Counted from the stretch's first letter, positions 1-12,172 are shown. The stretch: DNA of 64,000 nucleotides from Mycobacterium sp. PO1 (GCF_017312405.1 NZ_BLTG01000046.1:1-64000); one strand, 5' to 3'. Translations and numbers: made by a program. Notes: generated from the letters alone by a model not told the origin.

Positions 1-28
1 AGAACACTAGGAGCGCCACATGTGTTCT
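1..28. promoter_or_regulatory. Inverted repeat at window edge, possible repressor operator
   Basis: The arms AGAACAC (1-7) and GTGTTCT (22-28) are exact reverse complements separated by 14 bp, with a further CTAGTTC half-site just downstream (33-39). TetR-family lipid regulators of mycobacteria such as KstR use AGAAC/GTTCT-type half-sites, but the spacing here is not the classical one. It lies beyond the 3' end of the ligase gene, so it would serve a gene outside the window on the left. Assignment is tentative. Confidence 0.3.
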
Positions 29-52
29 ATTCTAGTTCCGGGGGGTGACAAG

Positions 53-1660
53 TCAGCGCGAGCGGAGATCCTTTCGCAGAATCTTGCCCGACGCCGACTT
101 CGGCACCGCGTCGATGAACTCGACCTTGCGGACCTTCTTGTAGGGCGCAACGTGTTCGGCGACGAACGCCATCACGTCATCCGCGGTCAACTCAGAGTCG
201 GACTGCTTGACGACGAACGCCTTCGGTACCTCCTCGCCTTCGTCGTCGAGTGCGCCGACCACCGCGGCGTCGGCGATATCGGGGTGGCTCAACAGCACGG
301 CCTCCAGTTCAGCCGGCGGCACCTGGTAGCCCTTGTACTTGATGAGCTCCTTGAGTCGGTCGACGATGTAGACGCATCCGTGGGCGTCCACCTGGGCCAG
401 GTCCCCGGTGTGCAGCCAGCCGTCGTCGTCGATGGTCGCCTTGGTGGCCTCGTCGTTGTTCAGATACCCGGCCATGACGTTGGGGCCCTTGAACCAGAGC
501 TCGCCCGTCTCACTCAAACCCTCTTCGGGAACGGGGATTTCGCGCCCCGTCTCGGGGTCGACGATCTTGGACGCAGCATTGGAAACCGTCCAGCCGACCG
601 AACTGAGCGGTGCCTCGACACGCATGTCGTGCTCGCCGTAGTCGAATGGGGTGATGTGGCTGACCGGGCTGAGCTCGCTCATGCCGTATCCCTGTACGAC
701 CGTGCACCGCAACCGCTCGGCGACCGCATGTCCGAGGTCGGCGTCCAACGGTGCCGCCCCCGACATGACCACGTTCAGCGAGGACAGGTCGTAGTCGTCG
801 ATCAACGGATGCTTGGCCAGCGCGACCGCAACCGGAGGTGCGATGAACGCGACGGTGCACCGGTGTTCGGCGATGTTGCCGAGGAATTCGCCGAGGTCGA
901 AACTCGGCATGATGACGAGGCGGGCGCGCGCGTGCAGTGCCGCATTGAGCAGCACGGTCATGCCGTAGATGTGGAAGAAGGGCAGGACGGCCAGCACCAC
1001 GTCGTCACTCGTCATGCCGTGCAGCGGCCGGATCTGGGCGACGTTGGCGACCAGGTTGCGGTGGGTGAGCATGACACCCTTGGGATTGCCGGTCGTGCCC
1101 GAGCTGTAGGGCAGCACCGCCAGGTGCGCCGACGGAGCGAAGCTGACGTCGGGCGCGGGGGCTCCCGCCGCGAGCAGGTCCTCGGCGTTGGGGTGGCCGT
1201 CGGTGTCGCGGCCCGCACCGTCGAGAACCACCACGTTCTCCGCAGGCAGGCCCGCCGCGGCCGCCCCCTCCCGGGCTTGTTCGCGCAGCGGGCTCACGGT
1301 CACCAACATCGTGGCCTTGGAGTCGGTCAGCTGCTTGGCGATGTCCTTGGCCGTGAACAGCGCATTGATGGTGGTTGCTGTCGCGCCGGCACGCAGGATG
1401 CCGTGGAAGGCGACCGCGAACGCCGAGCTGTTCGGAGCGAGCAGTCCGACCACATCGCCGACGCCGAGGCCGCGGGCGGCCAATCCGCCGGCGAAGGATT
1501 CGATACGGGCGACCATCTCGCGGTATGAGGTCTGTCTGCCGGACTTCGCGTCGATCAGGGCGACACGGTCGGCGTCGTGGTCGTGGAGGTCGTCGAAGAG
1601 GTAGTCGTAGACACTCGCGGTGGGGATGTCGACTTCGGGGAAAGGGCTGGAGAAACTCAT
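53..1660 (-). CDS. 4-coumarate--CoA ligase family acyl-CoA synthetase
   Basis: ATP-dependent ligase that adenylates a carboxylic acid and transfers it to coenzyme A. The 535-residue product shows the ANL-superfamily motifs in order: the P-loop-like SSGTTGNPKGVMLTHRN, GYGMSELSP, the GWLHTGDLA hinge region with DRLKELIKYKGYQV, and the C-terminal PKSASGKILRKDL carrying the catalytic lysine. Motif spacing resembles plant 4CL and mycobacterial FadD-type 4CL-like enzymes. The start is the ATG at 1660, preceded by GGAG; an upstream in-frame extension to 1909 looks non-coding. The true substrate (aromatic acid or fatty acid) cannot be read from sequence. The gene is absent at this place in M. tuberculosis, so it is lineage-specific here. 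Confidence 0.88.
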   Translation of the reverse strand: MSFSSPFPEVDIPTASVYDYLFDDLHDHDADRVALIDAKSGRQTSYREMVARIESFAGGLAARGLGVGDVVGLLAPNSSAFAVAFHGILRAGATATTINALFTAKDIAKQLTDSKATMLVTVSPLREQAREGAAAAGLPAENVVVLDGAGRDTDGHPNAEDLLAAGAPAPDVSFAPSAHLAVLPYSSGTTGNPKGVMLTHRNLVANVAQIRPLHGMTSDDVVLAVLPFFHIYGMTVLLNAALHARARLVIMPSFDLGEFLGNIAEHRCTVAFIAPPVAVALAKHPLIDDYDLSSLNVVMSGAAPLDADLGHAVAERLRCTVVQGYGMSELSPVSHITPFDYGEHDMRVEAPLSSVGWTVSNAASKIVDPETGREIPVPEEGLSETGELWFKGPNVMAGYLNNDEATKATIDDDGWLHTGDLAQVDAHGCVYIVDRLKELIKYKGYQVPPAELEAVLLSHPDIADAAVVGALDDEGEEVPKAFVVKQSDSELTADDVMAFVAEHVAPYKKVRKVEFIDAVPKSASGKILRKDLRSR

Positions 1661-1698
1661 GGCAGCTCCGATCGAAGCATGTCCGACCGCCGAATGGG

Positions 1699-2100
1699 TC
1701 AACGTTGGTCGAGCTGCTTGATTGTTTTCTTGGGCGCGACCATCCGGAAGGACGCGTCGATCAGCTCGGTGACCTCGGCCCAGTCGACCGGTGCGGCCTC
1801 GAAATCCAGGCCGAGCCAGCCGAACGGTCCCATGTAGGCGGGGAAGAAGAACCGGCTGTCCTGCTCCAGTGCCCGCCGTTCGCTGTCGTCGACCTTGACC
1901 AGCACACAATGCGGGTACCGGGTGTGCTCAGCGCCGGCGGCGCTCTTCGCCGAACCTCCGTACACCGCGAACATCTTGGGGGCGCAGAACACCGGCCTGC
2001 CGTGGGAGATCTTCTCGAACGTCTCGGGAAATCCGAGCGCGATCCGCCGGACCTCGGCCAGGCCCAAGTCGTCGTCGCGGAACATGATCGGGTGCGGCAT
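1699..2100 (-). CDS. MmcQ/YjbR family DNA-binding protein
   Basis: A 133-residue cytosolic protein with the compact MmcQ/YjbR fold signature: an N-terminal helix ending ALGFPETFEKISHGRPVFC, then PKMFAVYGG and a C-terminal YMGPFGWLGLD strand region. Members are small double-wing proteins often annotated as DNA-binding, but no precise function is established. The gene precedes the ligase on the same strand with a 38-bp gap, so the two may be cotranscribed. It is divergent from ligA across 73 bp. Confidence 0.75.
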   Translation of the reverse strand: MPHPIMFRDDDLGLAEVRRIALGFPETFEKISHGRPVFCAPKMFAVYGGSAKSAAGAEHTRYPHCVLVKVDDSERRALEQDSRFFFPAYMGPFGWLGLDFEAAPVDWAEVTELIDASFRMVAPKKTIKQLDQR

Positions 2101-2164
2101 GGGGTCAGGTTATGCGCGCGGTCCGACGGCCGGGGCGGACCGCCGTGTCGGCGGCCTTCGATAA

Positions 2165-4300
<2,136 letters not shown>

Positions 4301-4364
4301 CTGCCCGTCCGCTCGCCGCGGCTGACCCCGTGACTGCCGCGACTCACCCCGGGAACGTGGCCGC

Positions 4365-5033
4365 CTACCCGGTGATCGTCGCGACGATACCGGCGAGGTA
4401 TCCCAGCCGCGCCACCTCGCTGGGCCGGAATTCGGGACCACCGGGGCGACCGAGCACCAGGGCGGTGGCCGGTCCCCCCAGCGGTGCGGCGGCCAAGGTG
4501 GTGTCCATGTCTCGCCACACCTGCGGTACCCAGTCCGCGGTCGCGTCCAGCGCCTGGGCCCGGTGGATCGGCAGCCACGGCGTTTCTGCGGCCACCGTCT
4601 CCGGGGCGCCGGAGCTGCCCACCACCCGTTGGGGGCCCGCGTCGGTCAGCTTGGTCACCGTGCACCAGCCGACGCGCAGCACCTTGGGCGCCTGGTCGAC
4701 GAGCACCTGCAACTGCTTGACCGTGCCGTCGGCAGCGGCGACGTGGTCGATCAGTTCCAGCTCGCGGTGGGCCTCGAGTAGCCCGGTGTGCGGCCGGATG
4801 CTGTCGACGTAGACCCCTTTGATCTTCTCGGCGGCCGTGATGAGCATGTCCGGCATGGCTCCGGGCGGAAGCTCGACGACGAGATCGTCGACCGCGTAGC
4901 CCGCGGCCCGCTCGACCACGTCGAGCGAGAGGATGTCGGCACCCGCGGAGCCCAAGGCCACGGCCAAGGAGCCGAGGCTGCCGGGCCTGTCCTCCAGCTG
5001 GACCCGTAGCAGATACGAAGGCACGCGCAACAC
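4365..5033 (-). CDS. ACT domain-containing protein (Rv3013-like)
   Basis: A 222-residue cytosolic protein beginning [20 protein letters not shown], a clear ACT domain (residues about 5-75), the fold that binds amino acids and controls many biosynthetic enzymes. The remainder is a degenerate second module ending [15 protein letters not shown]. The GTG at 5033 is chosen because it aligns with the conserved start of mycobacterial homologues; the reading frame runs on through gatA antisense and that extension is spurious. It is divergent from gatC across 73 bp. Ligand and partner are unknown. Confidence 0.82.
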   Translation of the reverse strand: MLRVPSYLLRVQLEDRPGSLGSLAVALGSAGADILSLDVVERAAGYAVDDLVVELPPGAMPDMLITAAEKIKGVYVDSIRPHTGLLEAHRELELIDHVAAADGTVKQLQVLVDQAPKVLRVGWCTVTKLTDAGPQRVVGSSGAPETVAAETPWLPIHRAQALDATADWVPQVWRDMDTTLAAAPLGGPATALVLGRPGGPEFRPSEVARLGYLAGIVATITG

Positions 5034-5106
5034 TGTGTCACGGACTGCCTGGCGCAGGCGACTCGGACGACGGCCCCGCGGAGGCGTTGAACTAGGCTTC
5101 GTGGTC

Positions 5107-5406
5107 GTGTCCCAGATCTCCCGAGACGAGGTTGCGCACCTGGCGCGACTGGCCCGACTCGCCTTGACCGACGGCGAGTTGGACAGTTTCGCCGGCCAAC
5201 TCGACGCCATCCTCGGCCATGTCAGCCAGATCCAGGCCGTCGACGTCACCGGCGTCGAGGCCACCGACAACCCCCTCAAGGACGTCAACGTCTTCCGGCC
5301 CGATGTGCCGGCGCCCTGCCTCACCCAGGACCAGGCGCTCGCTGAGGCGCCCAACGCGGTCGACGGGCGTTTTGCCGTGCCCCGGATCCTCGGAGAAGCA
5401 GAGTGA
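5107..5406 (+). CDS. gatC: Asp-tRNA(Asn)/Glu-tRNA(Gln) amidotransferase subunit GatC
   Basis: Small subunit (99 aa) of the GatCAB amidotransferase; it wraps around GatA and tethers it to GatB. The sequence shows the family pattern: [20 protein letters not shown] at the N-terminus, [13 protein letters not shown], and the C-terminal [13 protein letters not shown] strand. GTG at 5107 is preferred over the in-frame GTGs a few codons upstream by comparison with known mycobacterial GatC. The stop overlaps the gatA start by 4 bp (GTGA), which implies translational coupling. Confidence 0.95.
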   Translation: MSQISRDEVAHLARLARLALTDGELDSFAGQLDAILGHVSQIQAVDVTGVEATDNPLKDVNVFRPDVPAPCLTQDQALAEAPNAVDGRFAVPRILGEAE

Positions 5407-6887
5407 GCGACCTGACCCGGCTCGACGCCGCAACGCTCGGCGCGAAGATCGCCGCCAAAGAGGTGTCCTCGACCGAGGTGACCCAGGCCTGCCTGGACCA
5501 GATCGCCGCCACCGACGGCGCCTACCACGCGTTCCTGCACGTCGGCAGTGACCAGGCGCTGGCCGCCGCGGCCGCCGTCGACGCTCAAATCGCTGCCGGC
5601 GAGAGCCCGGCCTCGCCGCTGGCCGGGGTGCCGCTGGCCCTCAAGGACGTCTTCACCACCACCGACATGCCCACCACCTGCGGGTCGAAGATCCTCGAAG
5701 GCTGGATGTCGCCCTACGACGCCACGGTGACCGAGCGGCTGCGCCAGGCCGGCATCCCGATCCTCGGCAAGACCAACATGGACGAGTTCGCCATGGGCAG
5801 CTCGACCGAGAACTCGGCGTACGGGCCGACCCGCAACCCGTGGGACACCGAGCGGGTGCCCGGCGGCTCGGGCGGTGGCAGCGCGGCAGCCCTGGCGGCG
5901 TTCCAGGCGCCGCTGGCCATCGGCTCCGACACCGGCGGGTCGATCCGCCAACCCGCAGCGCTGACCGCGACCGTCGGCGTGAAACCCACCTACGGCACGG
6001 TCTCGCGGTACGGGCTGATCGCGTGCGCATCCTCCCTGGACCAGGGCGGACCGTGCGCGCGCACGGTGCTCGACACCGCGCTGTTGCACGCTGTGGTCGC
6101 CGGGCACGATCCGCGCGATTCCACCTCGGTCGACGCCGCCGTCCCCGACGTCGTCGGGGCAGCCAAAGCCGGCGCCAACGGTGACCTCAAAGGCCTGCGC
6201 GTCGGCGTGGTCAAACAGTTGCGCAGCGGTGAGGGCTATCAGCCGGGCGTGCTGAACGCGTTCAACGACGCGGTCGACAAGCTCACGGCGCTCGGCGCCG
6301 AGGTCAGCGAGGTGGACTGCCCGCACTTCGACTACTCGCTGCCCGCCTACTACCTGATCCTGCCCTCGGAGGTGTCGTCGAACCTGGCCAAGTTCGACGG
6401 CATGCGCTACGGCCTGCGCGTCGGCGACGACGGAAGTCACAGCGCCGAGGAAGTGATGGCCCTGACCCGCGCCGCGGGCTTCGGGCCGGAGGTCAAGCGT
6501 CGCATCATGATCGGCGCCTACGCGCTGTCGGCGGGTTACTACGACGCCTATTACAACCAGGCGCAGAAGGTGCGCACCCTCATCGCGCGCGACCTGGACC
6601 AGGCCTACCGCAGCGTCGACGTGCTGGTCTCACCGGCGACGCCGAGCACAGCGTTCCGCCTCGGCGAGAAGGTCGACGATCCGCTGTCGATGTACCTGTT
6701 CGACCTGTGCACGTTGCCGCTCAACCTCGCCGGACACTGCGGAATGTCGGTGCCCGCGGGACTCTCCCCGGACGATCAACTGCCGGTGGGACTGCAGATC
6801 ATGGCGCCGGCGTTGGCCGACGACCGGCTCTACCGTGTCGGCGCCGCGTTCGAGGTTGCCCGCGGTCCGCTGCCGACGGCGGTCTGA
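5403..6887 (+). CDS. gatA: Glu-tRNA(Gln) amidotransferase subunit GatA
   Basis: Glutaminase subunit of GatCAB that releases ammonia for amidation of Glu-tRNA(Gln) and Asp-tRNA(Asn). The 494-residue protein is an amidase-signature enzyme: the catalytic lysine is in [10 protein letters not shown], and the Gly/Ser-rich core [13 protein letters not shown] with [12 protein letters not shown] supplies the cis-Ser and nucleophile Ser. It starts GTG inside gatC. In mycobacteria pfkA sits between gatA and gatB, as here. Together with gltX and the tRNA genes at 25-27 kb this indicates the indirect route to Gln-tRNA. Confidence 0.97.
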   Translation: MSDLTRLDAATLGAKIAAKEVSSTEVTQACLDQIAATDGAYHAFLHVGSDQALAAAAAVDAQIAAGESPASPLAGVPLALKDVFTTTDMPTTCGSKILEGWMSPYDATVTERLRQAGIPILGKTNMDEFAMGSSTENSAYGPTRNPWDTERVPGGSGGGSAAALAAFQAPLAIGSDTGGSIRQPAALTATVGVKPTYGTVSRYGLIACASSLDQGGPCARTVLDTALLHAVVAGHDPRDSTSVDAAVPDVVGAAKAGANGDLKGLRVGVVKQLRSGEGYQPGVLNAFNDAVDKLTALGAEVSEVDCPHFDYSLPAYYLILPSEVSSNLAKFDGMRYGLRVGDDGSHSAEEVMALTRAAGFGPEVKRRIMIGAYALSAGYYDAYYNQAQKVRTLIARDLDQAYRSVDVLVSPATPSTAFRLGEKVDDPLSMYLFDLCTLPLNLAGHCGMSVPAGLSPDDQLPVGLQIMAPALADDRLYRVGAAFEVARGPLPTAV

Positions 6888-6904
6888 AAGGGCAAGATAG
6901 GTCG

Positions 6905-6956
6905 GCGAGGAGCCGAACAGATCATGCGCACGCGAGGAGCGAGATAGATCATGCGG
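6905..6956 (+). repeat. Two-copy 25-bp direct repeat covering the pfkA start codon
   Basis: Copies at 6905-6929 and 6932-6956 share GCGAGGAGC and AGATCATGCG with 27-bp periodicity. Each carries an AGGAG-like element followed by an ATG. The second ATG (6951) starts pfkA. The first (6924) is in the same frame but stops after seven codons at the TAG in the second copy. It looks like a duplicated translation-initiation segment. Confidence 0.7.
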
Positions 6957-7982
6957 ATCGGAGTGCTGACCGGAGGCGGGGACTGCCCGGGGCTCAACGC
7001 GGTCATCCGGGCGGTCGTGCGCACCTGCGACGCCCGCTACGGCTCGTCGGTGGTGGGTTTCCAGGACGGGTGGCGCGGGCTGTTGGAGAACCGCCGCATC
7101 CAGCTGCACAACGACGACCGCAACGATCGACTGTTGGCCAAGGGCGGCACGATGCTCGGGACCGCCCGCACCAACCCAGACCGGCTCCGTGCCGGGCTCG
7201 ACGAGATCAAACAGACGCTCGACGACAACGGCATCGACGTGCTGATCCCGATCGGCGGCGAGGGCACTCTGACTGCGGCGAGCTGGCTGTCCGAGGAGGG
7301 CGTGCCCGTCGTCGGAGTGCCCAAGACCATCGACAACGACATCGACTGCACCGATGTCACGTTCGGCCATGACACGGCGCTGAACATCGCCACCGAGGCC
7401 ATCGACCGACTGCACAGCACCGCCGAGTCGCATCAGCGGGTCATGCTCGTCGAGGTGATGGGCCGCCACGCGGGCTGGATCGCGCTCAACGCCGGGCTGG
7501 CCGCCGGTGCGCACATGACGTTGATCCCCGAGCAGCCGTTCGACGTCGAAGAGGTGTGCCGCCTGGTCAAGGCGCGTTTCGTGCGCGGTGACTCGCATTT
7601 CATCTGCGTCGTCGCCGAAGGCGCCAAGCCTGCGGAGGGCTCGATGCAGCTGCTGCAGGGCGGCATCGACGAGTTCGGCCACGAGCGTTTCACCGGGGTG
7701 GCCCAGCAGCTGGCCGTGGAGGTGGAGAAGCGCATCAAGAAAGAGGTGCGCACCACCGTGCTCGGCCACGTGCAGCGCGGCGGCACGCCGACACCGCACG
7801 ACCGGGTCCTGGCCACCCGCTTCGGCGTCAACGCCGCCGACGCCGCCCATGCCGGCGAGTACGGGATGATGGTGTCGCTGCGCGGCCAGGACATCGGCCG
7901 GGTGCCGCTGGCCGACGCGGTCCGCCAACTCAAACTGGTTCCGCAGAGCCGCTACGAGGACGCGGCGGCGTTCTTCGGCTGA
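6951..7982 (+). CDS. pfkA: ATP-dependent 6-phosphofructokinase
   Basis: Phosphorylates fructose 6-phosphate in glycolysis. The 343-residue protein carries the PFK signatures [13 protein letters not shown] (phosphate binding), [16 protein letters not shown] with the catalytic aspartate, and [12 protein letters not shown]. The glycine in GGEGT is the residue typical of ATP-using rather than pyrophosphate-using enzymes. Length fits the actinobacterial PfkA group. It lies 63 bp after gatA and 38 bp before gatB, probably in one transcript. The start codon is embedded in a duplicated 25-bp segment. Confidence 0.95.
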   Translation: MRIGVLTGGGDCPGLNAVIRAVVRTCDARYGSSVVGFQDGWRGLLENRRIQLHNDDRNDRLLAKGGTMLGTARTNPDRLRAGLDEIKQTLDDNGIDVLIPIGGEGTLTAASWLSEEGVPVVGVPKTIDNDIDCTDVTFGHDTALNIATEAIDRLHSTAESHQRVMLVEVMGRHAGWIALNAGLAAGAHMTLIPEQPFDVEEVCRLVKARFVRGDSHFICVVAEGAKPAEGSMQLLQGGIDEFGHERFTGVAQQLAVEVEKRIKKEVRTTVLGHVQRGGTPTPHDRVLATRFGVNAADAAHAGEYGMMVSLRGQDIGRVPLADAVRQLKLVPQSRYEDAAAFFG

Positions 7983-8020
7983 CGAAGGCGGCGGGAGACG
8001 CCCGCACTAGGATCAGGGGC

Positions 8021-9523
8021 ATGTCTGTCGCCACCGCCGAGCTGCTGGATTACGCCGAGGTCATCGCCCGCTACGAGCCGGTCCTCGGTCTCGAGGTGCA
8101 CGTCGAGCTGTCCACCGAGACCAAGATGTTCTGCAGCTGCGCCAACCGCTTCGGTGGCGAGCCCAACACCCAGGTGTGCCCGGTCTGCCTGGGTATGCCC
8201 GGGTCGCTACCCGTGCTCAACCAGGTCGCCGTCGAGTCCGCGATCCGCATCGGCCTCGCGCTCAATTGCGAGATCGTGCCGTGGTGCCGCTTCGCCCGGA
8301 AGAACTATTTCTATCCGGACATGCCGAAGAACTACCAGATCTCCCAGTACGACGAACCGATCGCCATCAACGGCCACCTCGAGGTGCCGCTGGACGACGG
8401 CAGCACCTGGCGCGTGGAGATCGAGCGGGCACACATGGAAGAGGACACCGGCAAGCTGACCCACCTGGGCAGCGAGACGGGACGTATCGCCGGAGCCACC
8501 ACGTCGCTGATCGACTACAACCGCGCCGGGGTCCCGCTGATCGAGATCGTCACCAAGCCCGTCGAAGGCGCGGGGGAGCGGGCCCCGGAGATCGCCCGCG
8601 CGTACGTGACCGCACTGCGAGATCTGTTGCGCGGCTTGGGTGTTTCCGATGTCCGGATGGATGAGGGCTCGATGCGGTGCGATTCGAACGTTTCGCTCAA
8701 ACCGATCGGGCAGGCCGAGTTCGGTACCCGCACCGAAACCAAGAACGTCAACTCGCTCAAGAGCGTCGAAGTCGCCGTGCGCTACGAGATGCGCAGGCAG
8801 GCAGCGGTTCTGGAATCAGGTGGCACGATCCTGCAGGAGACTCGGCACTTTCACGAGGACGGCTATACCTCGCCCGGTCGCAGCAAGGAGACCGCGCAGG
8901 ACTACCGGTACTTCCCCGAACCGGACCTGGAGCCGGTGGCCCCCAGCGCCGAGCTCGTCGAGCGACTGCGTGCCACCATCCCCGAGCTTCCGTGGCTGTC
9001 GCGCAAGCGGATTCAGCAGGACTGGGGTGTGTCCGACGAGGTGATGCGCGACCTGGTCAACATCGGCGCGCTCGATCTGATCGCCGCGACGGTCGAGCAC
9101 GGCGCGTCCAGCGATCAGGCTCGCGCCTGGTGGGGCAACTTCCTGGTGCAGAAGGCCAACGAATCCGGAGTCGAACTCGACGCCCTGCCGATCACGCCGG
9201 CCCAGGTGGCCGCCGTGGTCAAGCTCGTCGACGAGGGCAAGCTGTCCAACAAGCTGGCCCGCCAGGTCGTCGAGGGCGTGCTGGCCGGTGAGGGCGAGCC
9301 CGAGCAGGTCATGAACGACCGCGGCCTGGCCGTGGTGCGCGACGACTCGCTGATCCAGGCCGCTGTCGATGAGGCGCTGGCCGCCAACCCTGATGTCGTG
9401 GAGAAGATCCGTGGCGGCAAGGTCCAGGCGGCGGGAGCCATCGTCGGAGCGGTGATGAAAGCCACCAAGGGCCAGGCCGACGCCGCGCGCGTGCGTGAGC
9501 TCGTCATGGCCGCCTGCAGCTAG
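8021..9523 (+). CDS. gatB: Asp-tRNA(Asn)/Glu-tRNA(Gln) amidotransferase subunit GatB
   Basis: tRNA-binding and kinase subunit of GatCAB; it phosphorylates the misacylated Glu or Asp and completes amidation. The 500-residue product begins with a short extension, then [13 protein letters not shown], the cysteine motif SCANRF with [23 protein letters not shown] and the C-terminal helical YqeY-like tail ([22 protein letters not shown]). ATG at 8021. Gene order gatC-gatA-pfkA-gatB is typical of mycobacteria. Confidence 0.97.
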   Translation: MSVATAELLDYAEVIARYEPVLGLEVHVELSTETKMFCSCANRFGGEPNTQVCPVCLGMPGSLPVLNQVAVESAIRIGLALNCEIVPWCRFARKNYFYPDMPKNYQISQYDEPIAINGHLEVPLDDGSTWRVEIERAHMEEDTGKLTHLGSETGRIAGATTSLIDYNRAGVPLIEIVTKPVEGAGERAPEIARAYVTALRDLLRGLGVSDVRMDEGSMRCDSNVSLKPIGQAEFGTRTETKNVNSLKSVEVAVRYEMRRQAAVLESGGTILQETRHFHEDGYTSPGRSKETAQDYRYFPEPDLEPVAPSAELVERLRATIPELPWLSRKRIQQDWGVSDEVMRDLVNIGALDLIAATVEHGASSDQARAWWGNFLVQKANESGVELDALPITPAQVAAVVKLVDEGKLSNKLARQVVEGVLAGEGEPEQVMNDRGLAVVRDDSLIQAAVDEALAANPDVVEKIRGGKVQAAGAIVGAVMKATKGQADAARVRELVMAACS

Positions 9524-9530
9524 CAGTTCG

Positions 9531-10898
9531 GTGAAAACACGCCCCCAGGACCTGGTCTTCCGCATTCTGGCGCACCCGCTGCGGCTGCTGTCGCTGCGTT
9601 CGATCGTCATCCTGGCCCAGCTGGGGGTGATCACCCTGGTGCTGACGCTGGGGGTGTGGGTGTGGGTCGGGGTCACCAATGACCAGCTCGACCAGCTCGA
9701 CCGGCGTCTCGATTCGTTGTCCAGCTTCGGCGACGTGAACACGCTGCTGCGCAGCGTGCAGGACGGGACCGGGCCCGAGCCCACCGAGAACGGCCTGGTG
9801 CGCACCGCCAGGTTGGGAGACGCCACGATCTCGGTCCCCGCTGACGTCGTGTTGCCCGAGCTGCCCGCCGGCTACGCCGACGCCAGCATCGACGGCGTCG
9901 AATACCGGGTTCGGACGCTGACCACAGGCAACGCCTCCATCGCGCTCGGCGCACCGCTGGCCGAGACGCAGGCCCGGATCGACTCGCTGCACTGGCGGGT
10001 GTTCTGGATCTGCGCCGGGGTGATCCTGAGCACACTGCTGGTCGGCTGGGTGATCTCGCTGATCATGGTCAACCCGTTCCGACTGCTGGCCCAGCAGGCC
10101 CGTGCCATCAATGCCCAGTCCAACCCCGACGAGGTGCAGGTGCGCGGGGTGTGGGAAGCGGTCGAGATCTCCGAAGCGGTCGAGGGCATGCTGGCGCGGA
10201 TCGGTGACGAACAGCAGCGCACCCGCGCAGCGCTGGAGTCGGCGCGCGACTTCGCCGCCGTGGCCTCCCACGAGCTGCGAACGCCGTTGACGGCGATGCG
10301 GACCAATCTGGAGGTGCTGCTGACCCTGGATCTGGCGCCCGAGCAGCGCAAAGAGGTGATCACCGACGTCATGCGCACCCAGTCCCGCATCGAGGCGACC
10401 CTGGGGGCGCTGGAGCGGCTGGCGCAGGGGGAGCTGACCACCGTCGACGACTTCGTGCCGGTCGACGTGGCCGAACTGCTCGACCGCGCCGCCCACGATG
10501 CCATGCACAACTATCCCGGGCTGGATGTGTCGCTGGCCTCCTCGACGTCGGTGTTGATGCTCGGCATGCCCGCCGGTCTACGGCTGGTCATCGACAACGC
10601 GATCGCCAACGCCGTCAAACACGGCGGCGCCACCCAGGTCAGGCTCAGCGTGGTGTCGTCGTCGGAAGGTGTCGAGATCGCCGTCGACGACAACGGAGCC
10701 GGTGTGCCCGAGCAGGAGCGGGCGACGGTTTTCGAGCGCTTCCACCGCGGCACCACCGCTTCGCGATCCGGGTCGGGCCTGGGGCTGGCCCTGGTGGCGC
10801 AGCAGGCCGAGATCCACGGCGGCACCGCGGCGCTGGAGGTCAGTCCGCTGGGGGGTGCCCGGCTGATGCTGAGGCTGCCCGGTCACGGTCCGCAGTAG
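9531..10898 (+). CDS. Sensor histidine kinase without adjacent response regulator
   Basis: Membrane sensor kinase of 455 aa from the GTG at 9531, just 7 bp after gatB. Transmembrane helix 1 is about residues 25-45 and helix 2 (VFWICAGVILSTLLVGWVI) follows a roughly 100-residue extracellular sensor segment. A HAMP-like linker leads to the HisKA box ASHELRTPLTAM with the phospho-acceptor His247, and the ATPase boxes N (NAIANAVKHGG), G1 (DDNGAGVP), F (FERFHRG) and G2 (GSGLGLALV). All kinase motifs are intact. No response-regulator gene is found in the window, so the partner is elsewhere or the kinase is an orphan. The signal is unknown. Confidence 0.9.
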   Translation: MKTRPQDLVFRILAHPLRLLSLRSIVILAQLGVITLVLTLGVWVWVGVTNDQLDQLDRRLDSLSSFGDVNTLLRSVQDGTGPEPTENGLVRTARLGDATISVPADVVLPELPAGYADASIDGVEYRVRTLTTGNASIALGAPLAETQARIDSLHWRVFWICAGVILSTLLVGWVISLIMVNPFRLLAQQARAINAQSNPDEVQVRGVWEAVEISEAVEGMLARIGDEQQRTRAALESARDFAAVASHELRTPLTAMRTNLEVLLTLDLAPEQRKEVITDVMRTQSRIEATLGALERLAQGELTTVDDFVPVDVAELLDRAAHDAMHNYPGLDVSLASSTSVLMLGMPAGLRLVIDNAIANAVKHGGATQVRLSVVSSSEGVEIAVDDNGAGVPEQERATVFERFHRGTTASRSGSGLGLALVAQQAEIHGGTAALEVSPLGGARLMLRLPGHGPQ

Positions 10899-10911
10899 CG
10901 GAGCGTCTCGA

Positions 10912-12045
10912 TCAGGTCTTCTCGTCGTTGGTCCGCGGGAACCCGCCGCCCTGCGGGAACAGCGGGAACACCACGTCGTCGAGTCGCTCGGCGTCACCGG
11001 CGGTCTTGTTGACCGTGGCGCCCCAGATGTTGCCGTCGGGGGACACCTGCAGCGCCCACGCGTGACCGTGCTGGTCCTGGCGCACGACTTCGGGCTCGCC
11101 GGTCACCGCGCCGGTGTCGGGGGACAGCCGCACGGCGACGGTCTGCTTGGTATCGACGAGATTGACCAGGATGGTGCCGTCCAGCGCCGCGCAGCCGGCC
11201 ACACCCGGCCGGTCCGGCCAGGTCCAGACCTCCGAAACCACCGAGTTCTTGGTGATGCGCTGCAGCCGATCGCCGCCGGCGGTTCTGTCGGTGATGTACA
11301 GCGACTGATCGGCCGGGTCGATGCAGGTCCCGCCCGCCGCGCCCAGACCCGACAGTGCGGTTGTGGTGGGCGCCTGGTCGACGGTCGTGGGCTGCTCGAT
11401 GCGCAGCAGCTTGCCCGCCATCGAGGCGGGATCTGCGGCCAGCGCGGGGTTGCCGGCGTCGCCGGTCTGCACCATCAGCGTCGTGGGGCTGGAGAAGATC
11501 AACGAACCCCGATTGCCGGTGGTGCCCTTGGGGATGCCGGTCAGGATCGGCTTGGGGATGTCGCCGTCGGCGATCCGGATCACCCGGTTGTCGGTGGGGG
11601 TGGTGATGTAGGCGTACATGAGCCGGTCCTGCGAATAGGTGGGTGACAGCACGATGTCCATCAGGCCACCGTCACCGGTCGGATCCACGGGAATCACGGT
11701 CTTGACGGTGGGTTCGGCGCGCACCGACACCTGCTTGACTGCTCCGGTCATACGTTCGCCCACCAGGGCGGACTGACTGTCGGGCAGCATGATCAGCCCG
11801 CTGGTGCTCTCCAGGCACCCCTGCATGACGCCGGGGGCCGGGCACTCCTTCGGGAACGGCTTGGCGGGCAGCGGCGGCGGAGGTGTCGGTGTGGTGGTGG
11901 GCCCCGGTGCCAGCTCGGGCTCGGTGGTGAACGGCTGCGACTGGGCGGAATCGAACCTGGCGCAACCGGCGACGGCCAGAAGTCCCGCGCACATCAAGGC
12001 GCACACCGCGGTAGCGGCTGTGCGTGCCGACCGGCGCTTTGTCAT
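10912..12045 (-). CDS. lppZ: LppZ-like lipoprotein, glucose/sorbosone dehydrogenase fold
   Basis: Exported lipoprotein of 377 aa. A short basic N-terminus and hydrophobic stretch end in the lipobox VAGC (Cys28), then a Pro/Thr linker (PGPTTTPTPPPPLPAKPF) and a beta-propeller of the GSDH/PQQ-type with blade motifs such as GLMDIVLSPTYSQDRLMYAY, LIFSSPTTLMVQTGDAGN and WALQVSPDGNIWGATV. The start is ATG at 12045; the frame opens 21 codons upstream, but the signal peptide fixes the start. It is the counterpart of M. tuberculosis LppZ (Rv3006). It ends tail-to-tail with the sensor kinase gene (13 bp apart). Enzymatic activity is not demonstrated by sequence. Confidence 0.87.
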   Translation of the reverse strand: MTKRRSARTAATAVCALMCAGLLAVAGCARFDSAQSQPFTTEPELAPGPTTTPTPPPPLPAKPFPKECPAPGVMQGCLESTSGLIMLPDSQSALVGERMTGAVKQVSVRAEPTVKTVIPVDPTGDGGLMDIVLSPTYSQDRLMYAYITTPTDNRVIRIADGDIPKPILTGIPKGTTGNRGSLIFSSPTTLMVQTGDAGNPALAADPASMAGKLLRIEQPTTVDQAPTTTALSGLGAAGGTCIDPADQSLYITDRTAGGDRLQRITKNSVVSEVWTWPDRPGVAGCAALDGTILVNLVDTKQTVAVRLSPDTGAVTGEPEVVRQDQHGHAWALQVSPDGNIWGATVNKTAGDAERLDDVVFPLFPQGGGFPRTNDEKT

Positions 12046-12172
12046 GCTGGCCAGGTTACGGATCGTGCGGCGGTGCGCGCCACGCGCTACCCGTCCATCC
12101 TGCGCCAACAGGTGCGAAGGCGCGCCGGGCTAATTCCCGAGCAGCGGCTCAGCAGCACTTACCCTGGCTGTT

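Noticed and set aside
20..1528. A 502-codon plus-strand frame opposite the acyl-CoA ligase
   Set aside because: It is a shadow of the ligase. The minus strand carries all adenylation motifs.
5034..6440. Upstream extension of the ACT-domain frame across gatA antisense
   Set aside because: Only the part below 5033 shows ACT homology and a conserved start. The rest is antisense shadow.
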